Part shown: positions 9,178 to 18,102 of the stretch, piece after piece | Layout: each line of letters starts with the position of its first letter | Numbering within the stretch: the first letter of the stretch is position 1 | NCBI RefSeq assembly: GCF_000317085.1 | Contig: NC_019702.1 | Span: forward strand, 248,001 to 312,000 | Direction: 5' to 3' | Source of the DNA: Synechococcus sp. PCC 7502 | Lineage (GTDB): Bacteria > Cyanobacteriota > Cyanobacteriia > Pseudanabaenales > Pseudanabaenaceae | DNA length: 64,000 nt | Program-made: the position numbers and the translations under genes | Notes under the pieces: model-generated | What the model was told of the DNA's origin: nothing | Seen by the model: only the letters and a program-made list of their open reading frames with translations | Database searches by the model: none

Positions 9178-9639
9178 CTACCTTTGACTGTAAAAACCTT
9201 GCTGATTCTGCTGAGAAGTTTGTTGCTGTTGTCCTGTTTGATTGCCCAGATACCGACTCAAAGGTGCTTCTTGGGGACTTAGAGAAATATAATTATCACT
9301 GACCCAACCTTCTGATTTAGAGGCGTTATCAAACCTGACTAAATACCATGATTGCCCATTGTTACTACCAACTTTTTGAAGCAAAGTTACCTTGTCACCC
9401 GATAAGCCATAACCTAATTCATTCTTGCCATTAACTGCATTAGGTTGGTCGTAAACTTTTATGGGAAAATTCCGATCCAAAGCTGATAAAGTTGCGGGGC
9501 GATTAAGCTCTTGATTACTTTGATTATTTTGAGTACTTTCAAAGGCGATCGCCACAGGTGACATCCATACATTCAGGCATAGACAAGCAAACCCTATCAA
9601 TAGAACTGATATAGTCTTTTTAACCCTATTTATAATCAT
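9178..9639 (-). CDS. Small secreted SH3b-domain protein
   Basis: The 153-residue product has an N-terminal signal peptide (hydrophobic residues about 9-32, ending near AIAFES). A bacterial SH3-like domain follows at roughly residues 55-122, with the pattern VYDQPN...LGYGLSGDKVTLLQKVG...WYLVRF...GWVSDNYISL. The tail of about 25 residues is glutamine-rich. SH3b domains usually bind peptidoglycan or other cell-wall ligands; no catalytic domain is attached. It lies next to another short secreted gln-rich protein on the same strand, 44 bases away. Specific function is unknown. Confidence 0.75.
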   Translation of the reverse strand: MIINRVKKTISVLLIGFACLCLNVWMSPVAIAFESTQNNQSNQELNRPATLSALDRNFPIKVYDQPNAVNGKNELGYGLSGDKVTLLQKVGSNNGQSWYLVRFDNASKSEGWVSDNYISLSPQEAPLSRYLGNQTGQQQQTSQQNQQGFYSQR

Positions 9640-9683
9640 AAAAATTTAATTAAAAATTTATAGATAATTCTTAAATCTCCAAT

Positions 9684-10004
9684 TTATTTCTGAGACTCTT
9701 GCTGATACTGTTTACCGTTTTGAGTGTATGACTCACTGGAATTTTGGTAATCCTGTTTAGTTTGCTGATAATCTTTTTGGTCTTGTTCTTTTTGACTATA
9801 TTCCTTTTGACTTGGTTGAGTATTTTGTTCAAAACCCTTAGCGTCTTGGGTGCTGGCTTGCTTTTGTTGATAGGACTCAGACTTATATTCGGTTTTGTAA
9901 TCATCTTGAGTCTTTGCATAGACTTCTGAAGCAGACATAAAATTCAAGATCACAAAGGCTAAACCGATAAAAAGAACACAGATTTGCTTGTAGATATTCT
10001 TCAT
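9684..10004 (-). CDS. Small secreted Gln/Lys/Tyr/Ser-rich protein of unknown function
   Basis: The product has 106 residues. A signal peptide (residues 1-30, ending SEVYA-KT) precedes a low-complexity, highly hydrophilic mature region of about 75 residues in which Gln, Lys, Tyr and Ser dominate (for example QQKQAS, KEYSQKEQDQKDYQQ). No domain is recognised and disorder is likely. It lies just upstream of the SH3b gene on the same strand and may be cotranscribed with it. Its promoter region carries a 13-base palindromic element shared with the divergent exporter gene. It is accepted as real because of the clear signal sequence and strand context. Confidence 0.6.
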   Translation of the reverse strand: MKNIYKQICVLFIGLAFVILNFMSASEVYAKTQDDYKTEYKSESYQQKQASTQDAKGFEQNTQPSQKEYSQKEQDQKDYQQTKQDYQNSSESYTQNGKQYQQESQK

Positions 10005-10038
10005 AATTGAGGCAATTTTAGTAGATTAAATTTTGTCT

Positions 10039-10051
10039 GTATACAGTATAC
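10039..10051. promoter_or_regulatory. Candidate operator, palindrome copy 1
   Basis: GTATACAGTATAC is an odd-centred perfect palindrome 35 bases upstream of the Gln-rich gene start. A near-copy, GTATACAGTACAC, lies 93 bases away at 10132-10144 on the exporter side. Paired palindromes flanking a divergent promoter region suggest binding sites for one dimeric regulator. The regulator is not identifiable here. Confidence 0.45.
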
Positions 10052-10131
10052 ATTGAATTTGATGTTTACATAAAAAATTCAAACCTAATCCTGTAATCAT
10101 TACTACAATTGTGGTTTGGGAATTAGGTAAT

Positions 10132-10144
10132 GTATACAGTACAC
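10132..10144. promoter_or_regulatory. Candidate operator, palindrome copy 2
   Basis: GTATACAGTACAC differs from copy 1 at one base and is 48 bases upstream of the DMT exporter start. Between the copies lies an imperfect inverted repeat CCTAATCC ... GGAATTAGG (about 10084-10127). The whole 188-base spacer is AT-rich and serves two divergent genes. Confidence 0.45.
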
Positions 10145-10192
10145 AAAATTTAAATTAATATCAATTTAGATACACCCTTTAATGAAAGCACT

Positions 10193-11227
10193 ATGGATTC
10201 ACCTCAAACTCCAGCATTCACCAAGTCACCACTGTTCCTAATTGCCCCGTTTTTCTTTTTAGGTACGTCTATGGTAGCGATGAAGGCAGTAATCCCTAAC
10301 ACTTCGCCTTTATTTCTGGCAGGATTTCGGCTTGTACCTGCTGGGATCATTATTCTAGGTTTAACCTTGGTACTTAAGTTGCCTCAGCCTAAAACCTTAA
10401 AGGCATGGTTATGGATTTTGATGTTTGCGATCGTGGATGGGTTAATGTTTCAAGGATTTTTAACCGAGGGCTTAGTTAATACTGGGGCGGGTCTGGGGGC
10501 TGTACTGATTGATGCTCAACCGCTTGTAGTTGCCATACTTTCAAGGCTGTTATTTGGTGAGTTTATTGGAATTTGGGGTTGGCTGGGTTTAGCAATCGGA
10601 GTTTTGGGAATTAGCCTATGTGGATTGCCCGAACAATGGATAGTGCGGATTCTCCATACTGATTTAACGATCTTTCAAGGAGCTAGTTCCATCAGTTGGT
10701 TCAGCCTAATTCACAGTGGCGAGTTTCTTATGCTGCTGGCTGCACTGTCTATGTCCTTCGGTACAATTATTATTAGGTATGTACGTCAACATGCTGATGC
10801 GATCGTGGCTACGGGGTGGCACATGGTCTTGGGTGGAGTGCCATTATTTATCCTATCTATCTTTTTTGAAACTCAGCAAGTCAGTAATCTTGATTCATCG
10901 AGTTGGGTGGGTTTAGGATACGCAACTTTATTTGGAACGGCGCTTACCTACGGGATATTCTTTTATTTAGCATCAGTGGGAAACCTTACCAGTGTCAGTG
11001 CCTTAATTTTCTTAACCCCGATTTTTGCCATGCTCTTCAGTTACATATTTTTAGGAGAAATGCTGACTACGTTCCAGTGGATTGGGGTAGTTTTAACCTT
11101 GGTAAGTGTAGTTATGGTGATTCAACGAGAAGCGATCGCAAAGAATTTAATTCCATCTCTTATAGATAAACTTAAGCCAGCAGCTATTCCAGTCTTAGAA
11201 AACACCTCAGAGCCTCCATCTAATTAA
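10193..11227 (+). CDS. EamA/DMT-family membrane transporter
   Basis: This 344-residue integral membrane protein has about ten hydrophobic segments arranged as two EamA repeats (roughly residues 18-145 and 185-315), ending in a polar tail. The first repeat opens with FFLGTSMVAMK and the second ends with FLGEMLTTFQWIGVVLTLVSVVMVI, the usual EamA closing segment. Members of the drug/metabolite transporter superfamily export amino acids, purines or other metabolites; the substrate cannot be read from sequence. A central insertion of about 25 residues (HTDLTIFQGASSISW) separates the repeats. It is divergent from the secreted gln-rich gene and convergent with cytM. Confidence 0.85.
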   Translation: MDSPQTPAFTKSPLFLIAPFFFLGTSMVAMKAVIPNTSPLFLAGFRLVPAGIIILGLTLVLKLPQPKTLKAWLWILMFAIVDGLMFQGFLTEGLVNTGAGLGAVLIDAQPLVVAILSRLLFGEFIGIWGWLGLAIGVLGISLCGLPEQWIVRILHTDLTIFQGASSISWFSLIHSGEFLMLLAALSMSFGTIIIRYVRQHADAIVATGWHMVLGGVPLFILSIFFETQQVSNLDSSSWVGLGYATLFGTALTYGIFFYLASVGNLTSVSALIFLTPIFAMLFSYIFLGEMLTTFQWIGVVLTLVSVVMVIQREAIAKNLIPSLIDKLKPAAIPVLENTSEPPSN

Positions 11228-11255
11228 CGTAAAAGTTAACACAAAATCAGAAAAA

Positions 11256-11636
11256 TCAAAGCTGACTTAGATAACTTAATAGATCAGCCATCTCCTCAAT
11301 AGCAGGCTGAAACTGAGGCATTGGAGGAGTCTCACCGCTAACAACTTGATGAATTAATCTTGATTTTGATAGTCTTTCCGAGACATTTTTTAAACTAGGT
11401 CCTACTTTACCATCTGCCCACTGTCCATGACAGGCAACACAATTCATGACAAATATTGATCTACCTTTGACTGGATCACCTTCTAGTTTCAAAACTGCCT
11501 CAGTATAAGCATCAGTTTTATTCAAAAAAAACATAGACCCCATAACAACTATAGCTAAAATCAGAATACCGATTATGAGGGATACATAAAGCGATCGCCT
11601 TGGAGAAGAGTCAGAATTTAGTACTTGATTATTCAC
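11256..11636 (-). CDS. cytM: Membrane-anchored cytochrome c, cytochrome cM type
   Basis: The product has 126 residues from GTG 11636. An uncleaved-looking hydrophobic anchor spans about residues 17-38, followed by one c-type haem domain with CVACH at 66-70 and the probable axial Met in the TPPMPQFQP segment; the C terminus EEMADLLSYLSQL is typical of cyanobacterial cytochrome cM. In cyanobacteria CytM sits in membranes facing the lumen/periplasm and has been linked to respiratory electron flow and to restraining photosynthesis under some trophic conditions. It is monocistronic and convergent with the DMT transporter. Confidence 0.8.
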   Translation of the reverse strand: MNNQVLNSDSSPRRSLYVSLIIGILILAIVVMGSMFFLNKTDAYTEAVLKLEGDPVKGRSIFVMNCVACHGQWADGKVGPSLKNVSERLSKSRLIHQVVSGETPPMPQFQPAIEEMADLLSYLSQL

Positions 11637-11768
11637 AAAAAATTACCGTATCCTAACGTCTATTTCTAAATTGTTCGGTTTCAATGGCTTGATCACAGCA
11701 AACTATGGAAATAACTATGTAAAAGTTTACTATTACTAATATATCTTAAAGATTTGTGTCGATCAAAC

Positions 11769-12734
11769 TTATCTTTCATGAATAGCTTTTAGTCTTTGAA
11801 TATTCGCCCGCACTGATGTAGCTGAGGTGTGTAGAGCCTCTAATTCTTCTGGGGATAAGCCCAGCTCTACGACCATATCAACACCCTCTTGTCCTAACTG
11901 AACTGGTACCCCCATAAATAGTCCTTCCAAGCCATACTCTCCCTGTAAGTAGGCTGCGGCGGGAATAATGCGGCGACGATTACGTAAAATTGACTCAACC
12001 ATTAGGTAAGCAGCTGATGCTGGGGCAAAATAAGCACTTCCTGTTTGTAATAGCTTGACAATTTCCGCACCCCCATTGCGAGTTCTATCAACTAGACGGG
12101 CGATCGCATCCGCAGACATCAATTCCGTAATTGGTACTCCACTAACCGTAGAATACCGAGGTAGAGGTACCATTAAATCGCCATGTCCACCCATAACCAT
12201 GGCATTAATATCAGCCGTTGATGTACCTAGTTCCATGGCAATAAATGCTTGAAATCTTGAAGCATCAAGTACCCCTGCCATACCCATCACCTTATTAGTC
12301 GCAAACCCACTAATTTCCCATGTCAAATAGGTCATCACATCTAATGGGTTAGTAACAACTATAATTACGGCATTAGGAGAGTGGGAAATTGCCCTAAGTG
12401 TAACCTCAGAAACGATCTTGGCATTAATTTTTAGTAGATCGTCCCGACTCATCCCATCTTTCCTTGGCACTCCTGCGGTAATTACAATTACATCAGAATC
12501 TTTTGTATGGGTATAGTCATCAGTCCCAATAATTTGGCGATCATGATTTTCTAAAGCTCTTGCCTGCATTAAATCCAAAGCTACACCTTGAGACCTACTT
12601 GCAACTACATCCAAGAGGATCACATCCGCAAGATTTTTTTCCACAATTCTTTGTGCCAAGGTACTGCCAACATTGCCTGCACCAATTACACTAACAACAG
12701 GATGGGAAATATGATGCGGGTTAGACTTAAACAT
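11769..12734 (-). CDS. mdh: Malate dehydrogenase (LDH-like type)
   Basis: The 321-residue cytoplasmic enzyme interconverts malate and oxaloacetate with NAD(H). The Rossmann motif GAGNVG is at residues 18-23. The substrate-discriminating loop reads VPRKDGMSRDDLL, with Arg where lactate dehydrogenases have Gln, which argues for malate. The catalytic His lies in GGHGDLMVPL, and TNPLDVMT is conserved. Length is normal. It is transcribed alone. The 295 bases upstream (12735-13029) contain no recognisable gene. Confidence 0.93.
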   Translation of the reverse strand: MFKSNPHHISHPVVSVIGAGNVGSTLAQRIVEKNLADVILLDVVASRSQGVALDLMQARALENHDRQIIGTDDYTHTKDSDVIVITAGVPRKDGMSRDDLLKINAKIVSEVTLRAISHSPNAVIIVVTNPLDVMTYLTWEISGFATNKVMGMAGVLDASRFQAFIAMELGTSTADINAMVMGGHGDLMVPLPRYSTVSGVPITELMSADAIARLVDRTRNGGAEIVKLLQTGSAYFAPASAAYLMVESILRNRRRIIPAAAYLQGEYGLEGLFMGVPVQLGQEGVDMVVELGLSPEELEALHTSATSVRANIQRLKAIHER

Positions 12735-13029
12735 AATTAAGGGTATTTACCTAAAGTGAATTGGATGAATGTAAACTCTAAAACTTACCGCAATGTGCAG
12801 CTAAAAAAGGGAAAAAGAAACTCACAGTTCAGAGTGTTAGAAAATAGAACTAACGTCAATAGCAGTGAGCAATATGTCTATAGGATATTTTATTATTGCT
12901 GTATTTTGTAGCCGTATTTTGTTCAGTTGATGGACTACTGAAAGAAATAACAGAAATACATCGAACCAAAATCAAAGGGATTCTGCCAGCCCTAAGTAAC
13001 TGAGATAAATTAATTCATTATTAATAAAA

Positions 13030-13686
13030 ATGCCCATCTATCAAAGTTTTATTGATATTAATATCTATGACTCCCCCAATTTCACATCCTTAGCAACGCA
13101 AATGGCAGGGGGAAGATACCTAAAAATTTTGCAACCAGAGGTTCTGCAGGTTCAGCTTTTAGAAGATGGATATACAGGATTTGTCCGTAATTTGTTTCAT
13201 CTCCGCCCTGTAGAGTATTCCTATGAGCCAATAGAGTTATCAGAAGCAGAAATTATAACTAAAATCCCCCAAGCGATCGCCTATGTTGAAACTGCCATGA
13301 CTGTTAAAAACGAATACCTATGGGGTGGAACCGTACCTCCTAACTTTGACTGCTCAGGATTAATGCAAGCAGCTTTTAATGCAGCAGGAATCTGGATTCC
13401 ACGGGATGCCTATCAACAGCAAGAGTTTACTACCCCTATATCTAAATCAGAACTACAAGGGGGCGATTTAGTATTTTTTGGAATTGGCGAGAAAGCAAAT
13501 CATGTGGGGATGTATTTGGGCGAAGACTTGTATATTCACTCTTCAGGCAAAGAGAAAGGCAATAACGGTATTGGCATTAACTCCCTTAACCCAGATCAAG
13601 ATCAAGTTTCCCAAAGATATGCAACTGAATTACGAGGATTTGGTCGGGTGACAAAATGTTATATTCCATTGATTAGCTTTTGCTGA
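13030..13686 (+). CDS. NlpC/P60 cell-wall peptidase with N-terminal SH3-like domain
   Basis: The 218-residue product resembles the cyanobacterial gamma-D-glutamyl-diamino acid endopeptidase structurally known from Anabaena. An SH3b-like region (residues about 5-70, SPNFTSLATQMAGGRYLKIL) precedes an NlpC/P60 catalytic domain. The nucleophile Cys is in NFDCSGLMQAAF, the catalytic His in NHVGMYLGEDLYIHSSG. It should cleave stem peptides during murein recycling. No signal peptide is seen, so it is probably cytoplasmic, as in the Anabaena homologue. Its 3' end overlaps the convergent methyltransferase gene by 14 bases. Confidence 0.88.
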   Translation: MPIYQSFIDINIYDSPNFTSLATQMAGGRYLKILQPEVLQVQLLEDGYTGFVRNLFHLRPVEYSYEPIELSEAEIITKIPQAIAYVETAMTVKNEYLWGGTVPPNFDCSGLMQAAFNAAGIWIPRDAYQQQEFTTPISKSELQGGDLVFFGIGEKANHVGMYLGEDLYIHSSGKEKGNNGIGINSLNPDQDQVSQRYATELRGFGRVTKCYIPLISFC

Positions 13687-14524
13687 TTTGCCATAGTTGA
13701 ATTTGATAACAGAGATTCTGCTCAAAGATTTTTGGAGCATCTAAACCTTCGGTCACGATCTTTTTCAACCACCGCCTATATGCCCAACGTAAAAGTTTGT
13801 GGATTGGTGGTACAGCGATCGCACTTAAGTCAGCAAGATAATTGATTGTACTTAGTCCAAATCGCTGAAAGTTGGCAACTGCTAGATCAATGGTGGGGGC
13901 AGCTTGGGTAGAAATATCTTCACATTTGACTAAGGTAAATCCCGATTCGGTTAATGCCGTAAGTAGTTCCTTTACATCATGGCAATTGGAAAATATGCCA
14001 TCTTGATAGCTAGAATTAGAGCGCATCATATCCGCAATCAACAGATACCCTCCCGCATTAAGTAACTTGGTGCTACAACGAGCAATATCAAGAACCGATA
14101 TATACTGACTACTTTCACTTAAAAGGATTAGATCATAATGAAAATTTCCATTAAAGTTTTCCAATGTCGATAAATGAAACTTCGCTTTTCCTTGGGTATA
14201 GCTGAGAAACCGCTCCTGCTGGAATGGATCAGGTGCCAGCCCTTCCACATCAAAACCTTTATTCAGTAAATAGCCAGCATTCCCACCCGTGCCACAGCCC
14301 ACATCCAAAATTGTTTTTGTCCCAGATGGAATAAAACTCACAAGCTTATCGGTATATGCCTGCTGAGCAGATCGTAATCGAGAGATCGTTAATTCTTCCG
14401 TACCACTAGGTAATGGTTCCCAATAGCCATAATGGAGAAAAGGAGAATCTGTCAGCCCCAAATAATAATTTAGAGCTGCATTTTGGTAGCGAGTTGCTTG
14501 GGAAATAGCGATTGATTGGGACAT
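13673..14524 (-). CDS. SAM-dependent methyltransferase, class I
   Basis: The product has 283 residues. Motif I is ILDVGCGTGGNAGYLL (about residues 88-103), followed by the acidic end of strand 2 replaced by DVEGLAPD and a post-motif region ILLSESSQYI. The fold is a type-11-like Rossmann methyltransferase; the N-terminal NYYLGLTDSPFLHYGYWEP resembles enzymes acting on small molecules or lipids, but the substrate is not known. It is 67 bases downstream of a B12-binding radical SAM gene on the same strand, so the two may be cotranscribed and act on one pathway. It overlaps the NlpC/P60 gene tail to tail. Confidence 0.8.
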   Translation of the reverse strand: MSQSIAISQATRYQNAALNYYLGLTDSPFLHYGYWEPLPSGTEELTISRLRSAQQAYTDKLVSFIPSGTKTILDVGCGTGGNAGYLLNKGFDVEGLAPDPFQQERFLSYTQGKAKFHLSTLENFNGNFHYDLILLSESSQYISVLDIARCSTKLLNAGGYLLIADMMRSNSSYQDGIFSNCHDVKELLTALTESGFTLVKCEDISTQAAPTIDLAVANFQRFGLSTINYLADLSAIAVPPIHKLLRWAYRRWLKKIVTEGLDAPKIFEQNLCYQIQLWQISKS

Positions 14525-14591
14525 AGGGATAGGCTTAAGAATTATGACTTAGAGATTGCTTAGAGATTAACTTGCGGAGATCTTTAGCTAC

Positions 14592-16187
14592 TTACGTTTC
14601 CGCCAGTTCCATAATTTTTGCCTGAATCGTATTTGGTGCGGATATCTGTAACGGGTCATAGCCAAGTTGGGCAGTAATGCGTGATCTAGCGACCTCTCGA
14701 TATTCCCAAAAGTGTTCACCTGTCGCACATAGTCCTAAGTACATATTCAGAAACTGAGGTTTTTGACGCAAAATTAACCATAGCTGTCGCCAAAACTGCC
14801 CACGAATTTCCGATCGCCGTATGCCCTGATGCCAAATTAACTGTATAATTAAGCGTAAACCTTTATTTAAAGGTAACTTCATAGTCTGGCGCAGGTTAGT
14901 TCTACTGCGAATATTCAGGCATTGGTATAAGCACCTTTCCAGATAGTTCTTAGGTTCATAGAGCCGCCAAAATCCTTCCACATACTCCCTTGCAATTTCA
15001 GCTAATGGACGAGTAGGAATGAAATTCATTAAGGTATTCTGATCTCCAACTTCAGTTACGCCTATCCCTGTCACTAAACGGTGTTCTTGTTTGAGCCGTT
15101 CCCATAGTTGCGTATTCGGTAATGCCTGTAAAATCCCCAGCATTGGTTGAGGAATATTAGTTTCTTTAACAAACTCTTGGATCCGATCTCCTGCTCCCGA
15201 TCTCTCACCATCAAATCCCAAAATAAACCCTGCATAAATCAATAATCCTGCATCATTAATCTTGCGACAGGACTCTACCAAGGGATAGCGCATATTTTGC
15301 AGTTTTTGAGTAACTTCTAGGCTATCTTGATCGGGAGTTTCTATGCCCAAAAATACGGAATAAAAACCTGCCTCCACCATTAAATCTAGTAATTCATCAT
15401 CTTCAGCAAGGTTTACCGATGCTTCGGTCATAAATGTAAATGGATAATTATGCGATCGCATCCACGGAATTAATGCTCGTAAAAACCGTTTGACATTACG
15501 TTGATTGCCAATAAAGTTATCATCTACAACAAATACCGATCCGCGCCAGCCTAGATCATAGAGCGTTTGCAGTTCGCCTAAGGTCTGATGCGGTTCTTTA
15601 GTGCGAGGCTTACGTCCGTATAGGGAAATAATGTCGCAAAATTCACAGTTAAAGGGACATCCCCGTGAGAACTGAATGGACATCATGAAATACTGATCCA
15701 TCGGCAGCAAATCAAAGCGAGGCATTGGACTTTTAGTCATGTCAGGTTTTTCCACGCCCCGAAAGATACCATTTCCTTTCCCCTCAGCGATCGCCTCTAA
15801 AAATAGGGGAACTGTAACCTCACCTTCATCTAAAACTAAATAGTCTGCTCCAGTATCTAAGGCATCTTGGGGAACTGATGTTGGGTATGCCCCACCCACT
15901 GCCACCTTTTTACCCAATCTCAGTGCCTTTTGAATCAGGGTATGAAAATCTGATTTTTGCACTAACATCGCCGATAGAATTACAAGATCACACCATTGCC
16001 AATCAGCATCTGTTTCTGGAACCACATTCCGATCATAAAACCGTATTTCCCAATCCTTTGGTAACAATGCCGCCACCGTAATCATGCCTAAGGGTGGAAT
16101 CACTGACTTTAATCCCACCATCTTAATCGTGCGATCATAAGACCAAAACGACTGAGGAAACTGAGGATAGAGCAGTAATGTTTTCAT
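14592..16187 (-). CDS. B12-binding radical SAM protein (HpnP-like family, DUF4070 C terminus)
   Basis: The 531-residue product has an N-terminal cobalamin-binding-like Rossmann domain (residues about 1-150), a radical SAM barrel starting with the cluster motif CPFNCEFC after FSRGC, and a C-terminal DUF4070-like domain. The family includes the hopanoid C-2 methylase HpnP and many uncharacterised methylases or carbon-skeleton enzymes. Conserved segments such as CDIISLYGRKPRTK, FVVDDNFIGN and GFILGFDGE are visible. Substrate cannot be assigned; no hopanoid genes lie nearby. The gene is followed by a methyltransferase on the same strand. Confidence 0.82.
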   Translation of the reverse strand: MKTLLLYPQFPQSFWSYDRTIKMVGLKSVIPPLGMITVAALLPKDWEIRFYDRNVVPETDADWQWCDLVILSAMLVQKSDFHTLIQKALRLGKKVAVGGAYPTSVPQDALDTGADYLVLDEGEVTVPLFLEAIAEGKGNGIFRGVEKPDMTKSPMPRFDLLPMDQYFMMSIQFSRGCPFNCEFCDIISLYGRKPRTKEPHQTLGELQTLYDLGWRGSVFVVDDNFIGNQRNVKRFLRALIPWMRSHNYPFTFMTEASVNLAEDDELLDLMVEAGFYSVFLGIETPDQDSLEVTQKLQNMRYPLVESCRKINDAGLLIYAGFILGFDGERSGAGDRIQEFVKETNIPQPMLGILQALPNTQLWERLKQEHRLVTGIGVTEVGDQNTLMNFIPTRPLAEIAREYVEGFWRLYEPKNYLERCLYQCLNIRSRTNLRQTMKLPLNKGLRLIIQLIWHQGIRRSEIRGQFWRQLWLILRQKPQFLNMYLGLCATGEHFWEYREVARSRITAQLGYDPLQISAPNTIQAKIMELAET

Positions 16188-16415
16188 TAGTTCAGTTTTT
16201 GGATATAGCTATTAATTTGTCAACCTCTTGAGTGATTTCTTGTATGATTTGATAGAGTTGATTGAGTTTGATATAAAACGTATAGATAAAATTTGGCAAA
16301 TTAAAACCTAGTAAGACTCTGGACAGTGATCGCCCCGATAATTCACTAGATCATTCGTAAGATGTTAAAGCAGGAACAAAGTCTAAAAAATTCTTAAAAA
16401 TCTGAAAAAACAAAT

Positions 16416-17231
16416 ATGTCTAAAACTGTACTTATAACTGGTGCCTCCAGTGGCATTGGCAAACAAACGGCACTATGGTTTCAAAAACGAGGCTGGAATG
16501 TGGTAGCAACCATGCGATCGCCGGAGACAGCTACGGAACTATCACAACTGGATCGGGTACTATGCCTAAAATTAGATGTGACTGATATTAATTCCATTAC
16601 CTTGGCTCTGGAGCAAGCGATCGCTGAATTTGGTCGAATCGATGTATTAGTTAATAATGCAGGTTATGGACTAGCGGGAGTATTTGAAGCCTCAACCATT
16701 GAGCAAGTAAAAAGGCAGTTTGCTACTAATGTGTTTGGTTTAATGGATGTGACCCGCTCTCTGCTTCCCCATTTTCGTCAACACAAGGGCGGAGTTATTG
16801 TTAACGTAGCTTCTGTGGGTGGACGGGTAGCGTTTCCCCTATTAAGCCTGTACCATAGCACCAAATGGGCAGTGGAAGGTTTTTCCGAATCATTGCAACA
16901 TGAACTCAAACCTCTGAATATTAGGGTAAAAATTATTGAACCAGGTCCCATTAAAACCGATTTTTACGATCGCTCCCTAGACCTAATTACTAACCCCGAT
17001 ATAACTGCCTACGATCCAATTATTGCTACGGTTTCCCCTAACATGAATAGATTAGGACAGACGGGCTATCCTGCGGAGTTAGTAGCTAAGACCATATACG
17101 AAGCTAGTACCGATAATTCATGGCGATTACGCTATCCAGTGGGTGGAGCTGCTCCCTTATTATTTTTACGCAAACTCTTGCCTGATCGCCTATTCACTTT
17201 AATTATAGAGCAGATCATGCTAGCTAAGTAG
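16416..17231 (+). CDS. Short-chain dehydrogenase/reductase (classical SDR)
   Basis: The 271-residue oxidoreductase has the cofactor motif TGASSGIG at residues 7-14, NNAGYG, the catalytic Ser in VNVASVGG and YHSTK carrying the catalytic Tyr and Lys. An Arg after the second strand (TMRSPE) suggests NADP preference. PGPIKTDFYDR follows the catalytic site as in classical SDRs that act on retinoid/steroid-like or lipid ketones, but the substrate is not determinable. It is monocistronic, preceded by 228 bases of non-coding AT-rich sequence. Confidence 0.85.
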   Translation: MSKTVLITGASSGIGKQTALWFQKRGWNVVATMRSPETATELSQLDRVLCLKLDVTDINSITLALEQAIAEFGRIDVLVNNAGYGLAGVFEASTIEQVKRQFATNVFGLMDVTRSLLPHFRQHKGGVIVNVASVGGRVAFPLLSLYHSTKWAVEGFSESLQHELKPLNIRVKIIEPGPIKTDFYDRSLDLITNPDITAYDPIIATVSPNMNRLGQTGYPAELVAKTIYEASTDNSWRLRYPVGGAAPLLFLRKLLPDRLFTLIIEQIMLAK

Positions 17232-17375
17232 TAATTTTGCAACATACTATAACCATAAACAAAGACATTGCCGTCGTATTTTCTATAACAAGCCTTACCG
17301 TACCCAAAACGTGGCTCTTCGATAATTCTCGTCAGTATTTTTTATTAAATTAGATTCAATATCAAGGTAAAGTTT

Positions 17376-17711
17376 ATGCGTTTAGAAGACTATTTTGACT
17401 TTTTAAGTCCTGATGATATTCGGATTAAAGGTCATCGCATTGGAATTAAAGATGTGATTAGATACTACTTAAGCGGCTTTAGTCCTGAAGATATTTTAGA
17501 AGAACTACCAAGTCTCAACCTAGAAAAAATCCATGCAGTAATTACTTTTTATTTGGGTAATCGGTCTCAAATTGATGCCTATATGCTTCGTTTAGAAAAG
17601 TCACAGGAGCAAGATTATCAAGAGTGGCTGCTAAAAGAGCCTACTGAAGTCATTGCTCGATTGCGATCGCTTAAGGCACAAGTAGGGAAGGAATTGTTAC
17701 CTACATCATGA
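17376..17711 (+). CDS. DUF433-family protein, putative antitoxin
   Basis: The product has 111 residues. The core DDIRIKGHRIGIKDVIRYYLSGFSPEDILEELPSLNLEKIHAVITFYL is the DUF433 winged-helix pattern, often the first gene of VapBC-like pairs. The C-terminal half is charged and probably helical. It overlaps the next gene, a PIN-like protein, by the four bases ATGA, so the pair is translationally coupled. A Shine-Dalgarno-like AAGG lies about 8 bases before ATG 17376. The antitoxin role is inferred from gene order and family, not shown by sequence. Confidence 0.75.
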   Translation: MRLEDYFDFLSPDDIRIKGHRIGIKDVIRYYLSGFSPEDILEELPSLNLEKIHAVITFYLGNRSQIDAYMLRLEKSQEQDYQEWLLKEPTEVIARLRSLKAQVGKELLPTS

Positions 17712-18067
17712 AAATACGATTTTTACTTGATGAAAACCTCTCACCTAAGTATAAATCTGCAATATTAAGGCTTAATCCCCAGATTGACATTATGAGAGTT
17801 GGCGAGGTAAGTATGCCACCTTTAGGAACACTTGATCCTGAAATTCTAATCTACTTAGAGATGTCAAAGAGATTAATAGTGACAGATAATCGAAATACTA
17901 TGCCTACACATTTAGAAGAACATTGGTCTTCAGGTGGACATATTTGGGGGTTGTTTTGGTTACGCCCAAATCTCACTCTTAGCAAAGCTGCTGAAGAACT
18001 TAATCTTGTTTGGGGAGTTTCGGAAGCAGAGGAATGGGTTGATAAAATTAGTTGGATTCCTTTTTAG
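17708..18067 (+). CDS. DUF5615-like PIN-type protein, putative toxin
   Basis: The product has 119 residues. It starts IRFLLDENLSP, the typical opening of DUF5615/Mut7-C-related PIN-like proteins, and has a second acidic site at IVTDNRNTMP. The expected fold is a compact nuclease-like domain; the acid positions (Asp8, Glu9 and the Asp of VTDN) are kept. Together with the overlapping DUF433 gene it forms a toxin-antitoxin-like module. It ends 35 bases before purE on the same strand, so read-through into purE is possible. Confidence 0.75.
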   Translation: MKIRFLLDENLSPKYKSAILRLNPQIDIMRVGEVSMPPLGTLDPEILIYLEMSKRLIVTDNRNTMPTHLEEHWSSGGHIWGLFWLRPNLTLSKAAEELNLVWGVSEAEEWVDKISWIPF

Positions 18068-18102
18068 TTTATCGACATCATAATGTATGAAATAAAAATA
18101 GT

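Noticed and set aside
12961-12967. TCGAACC, a tRNA T-loop-like sequence in the mdh/NlpC spacer
   Set aside because: Flanking bases do not form a T stem, and no acceptor or anticodon arm is present.
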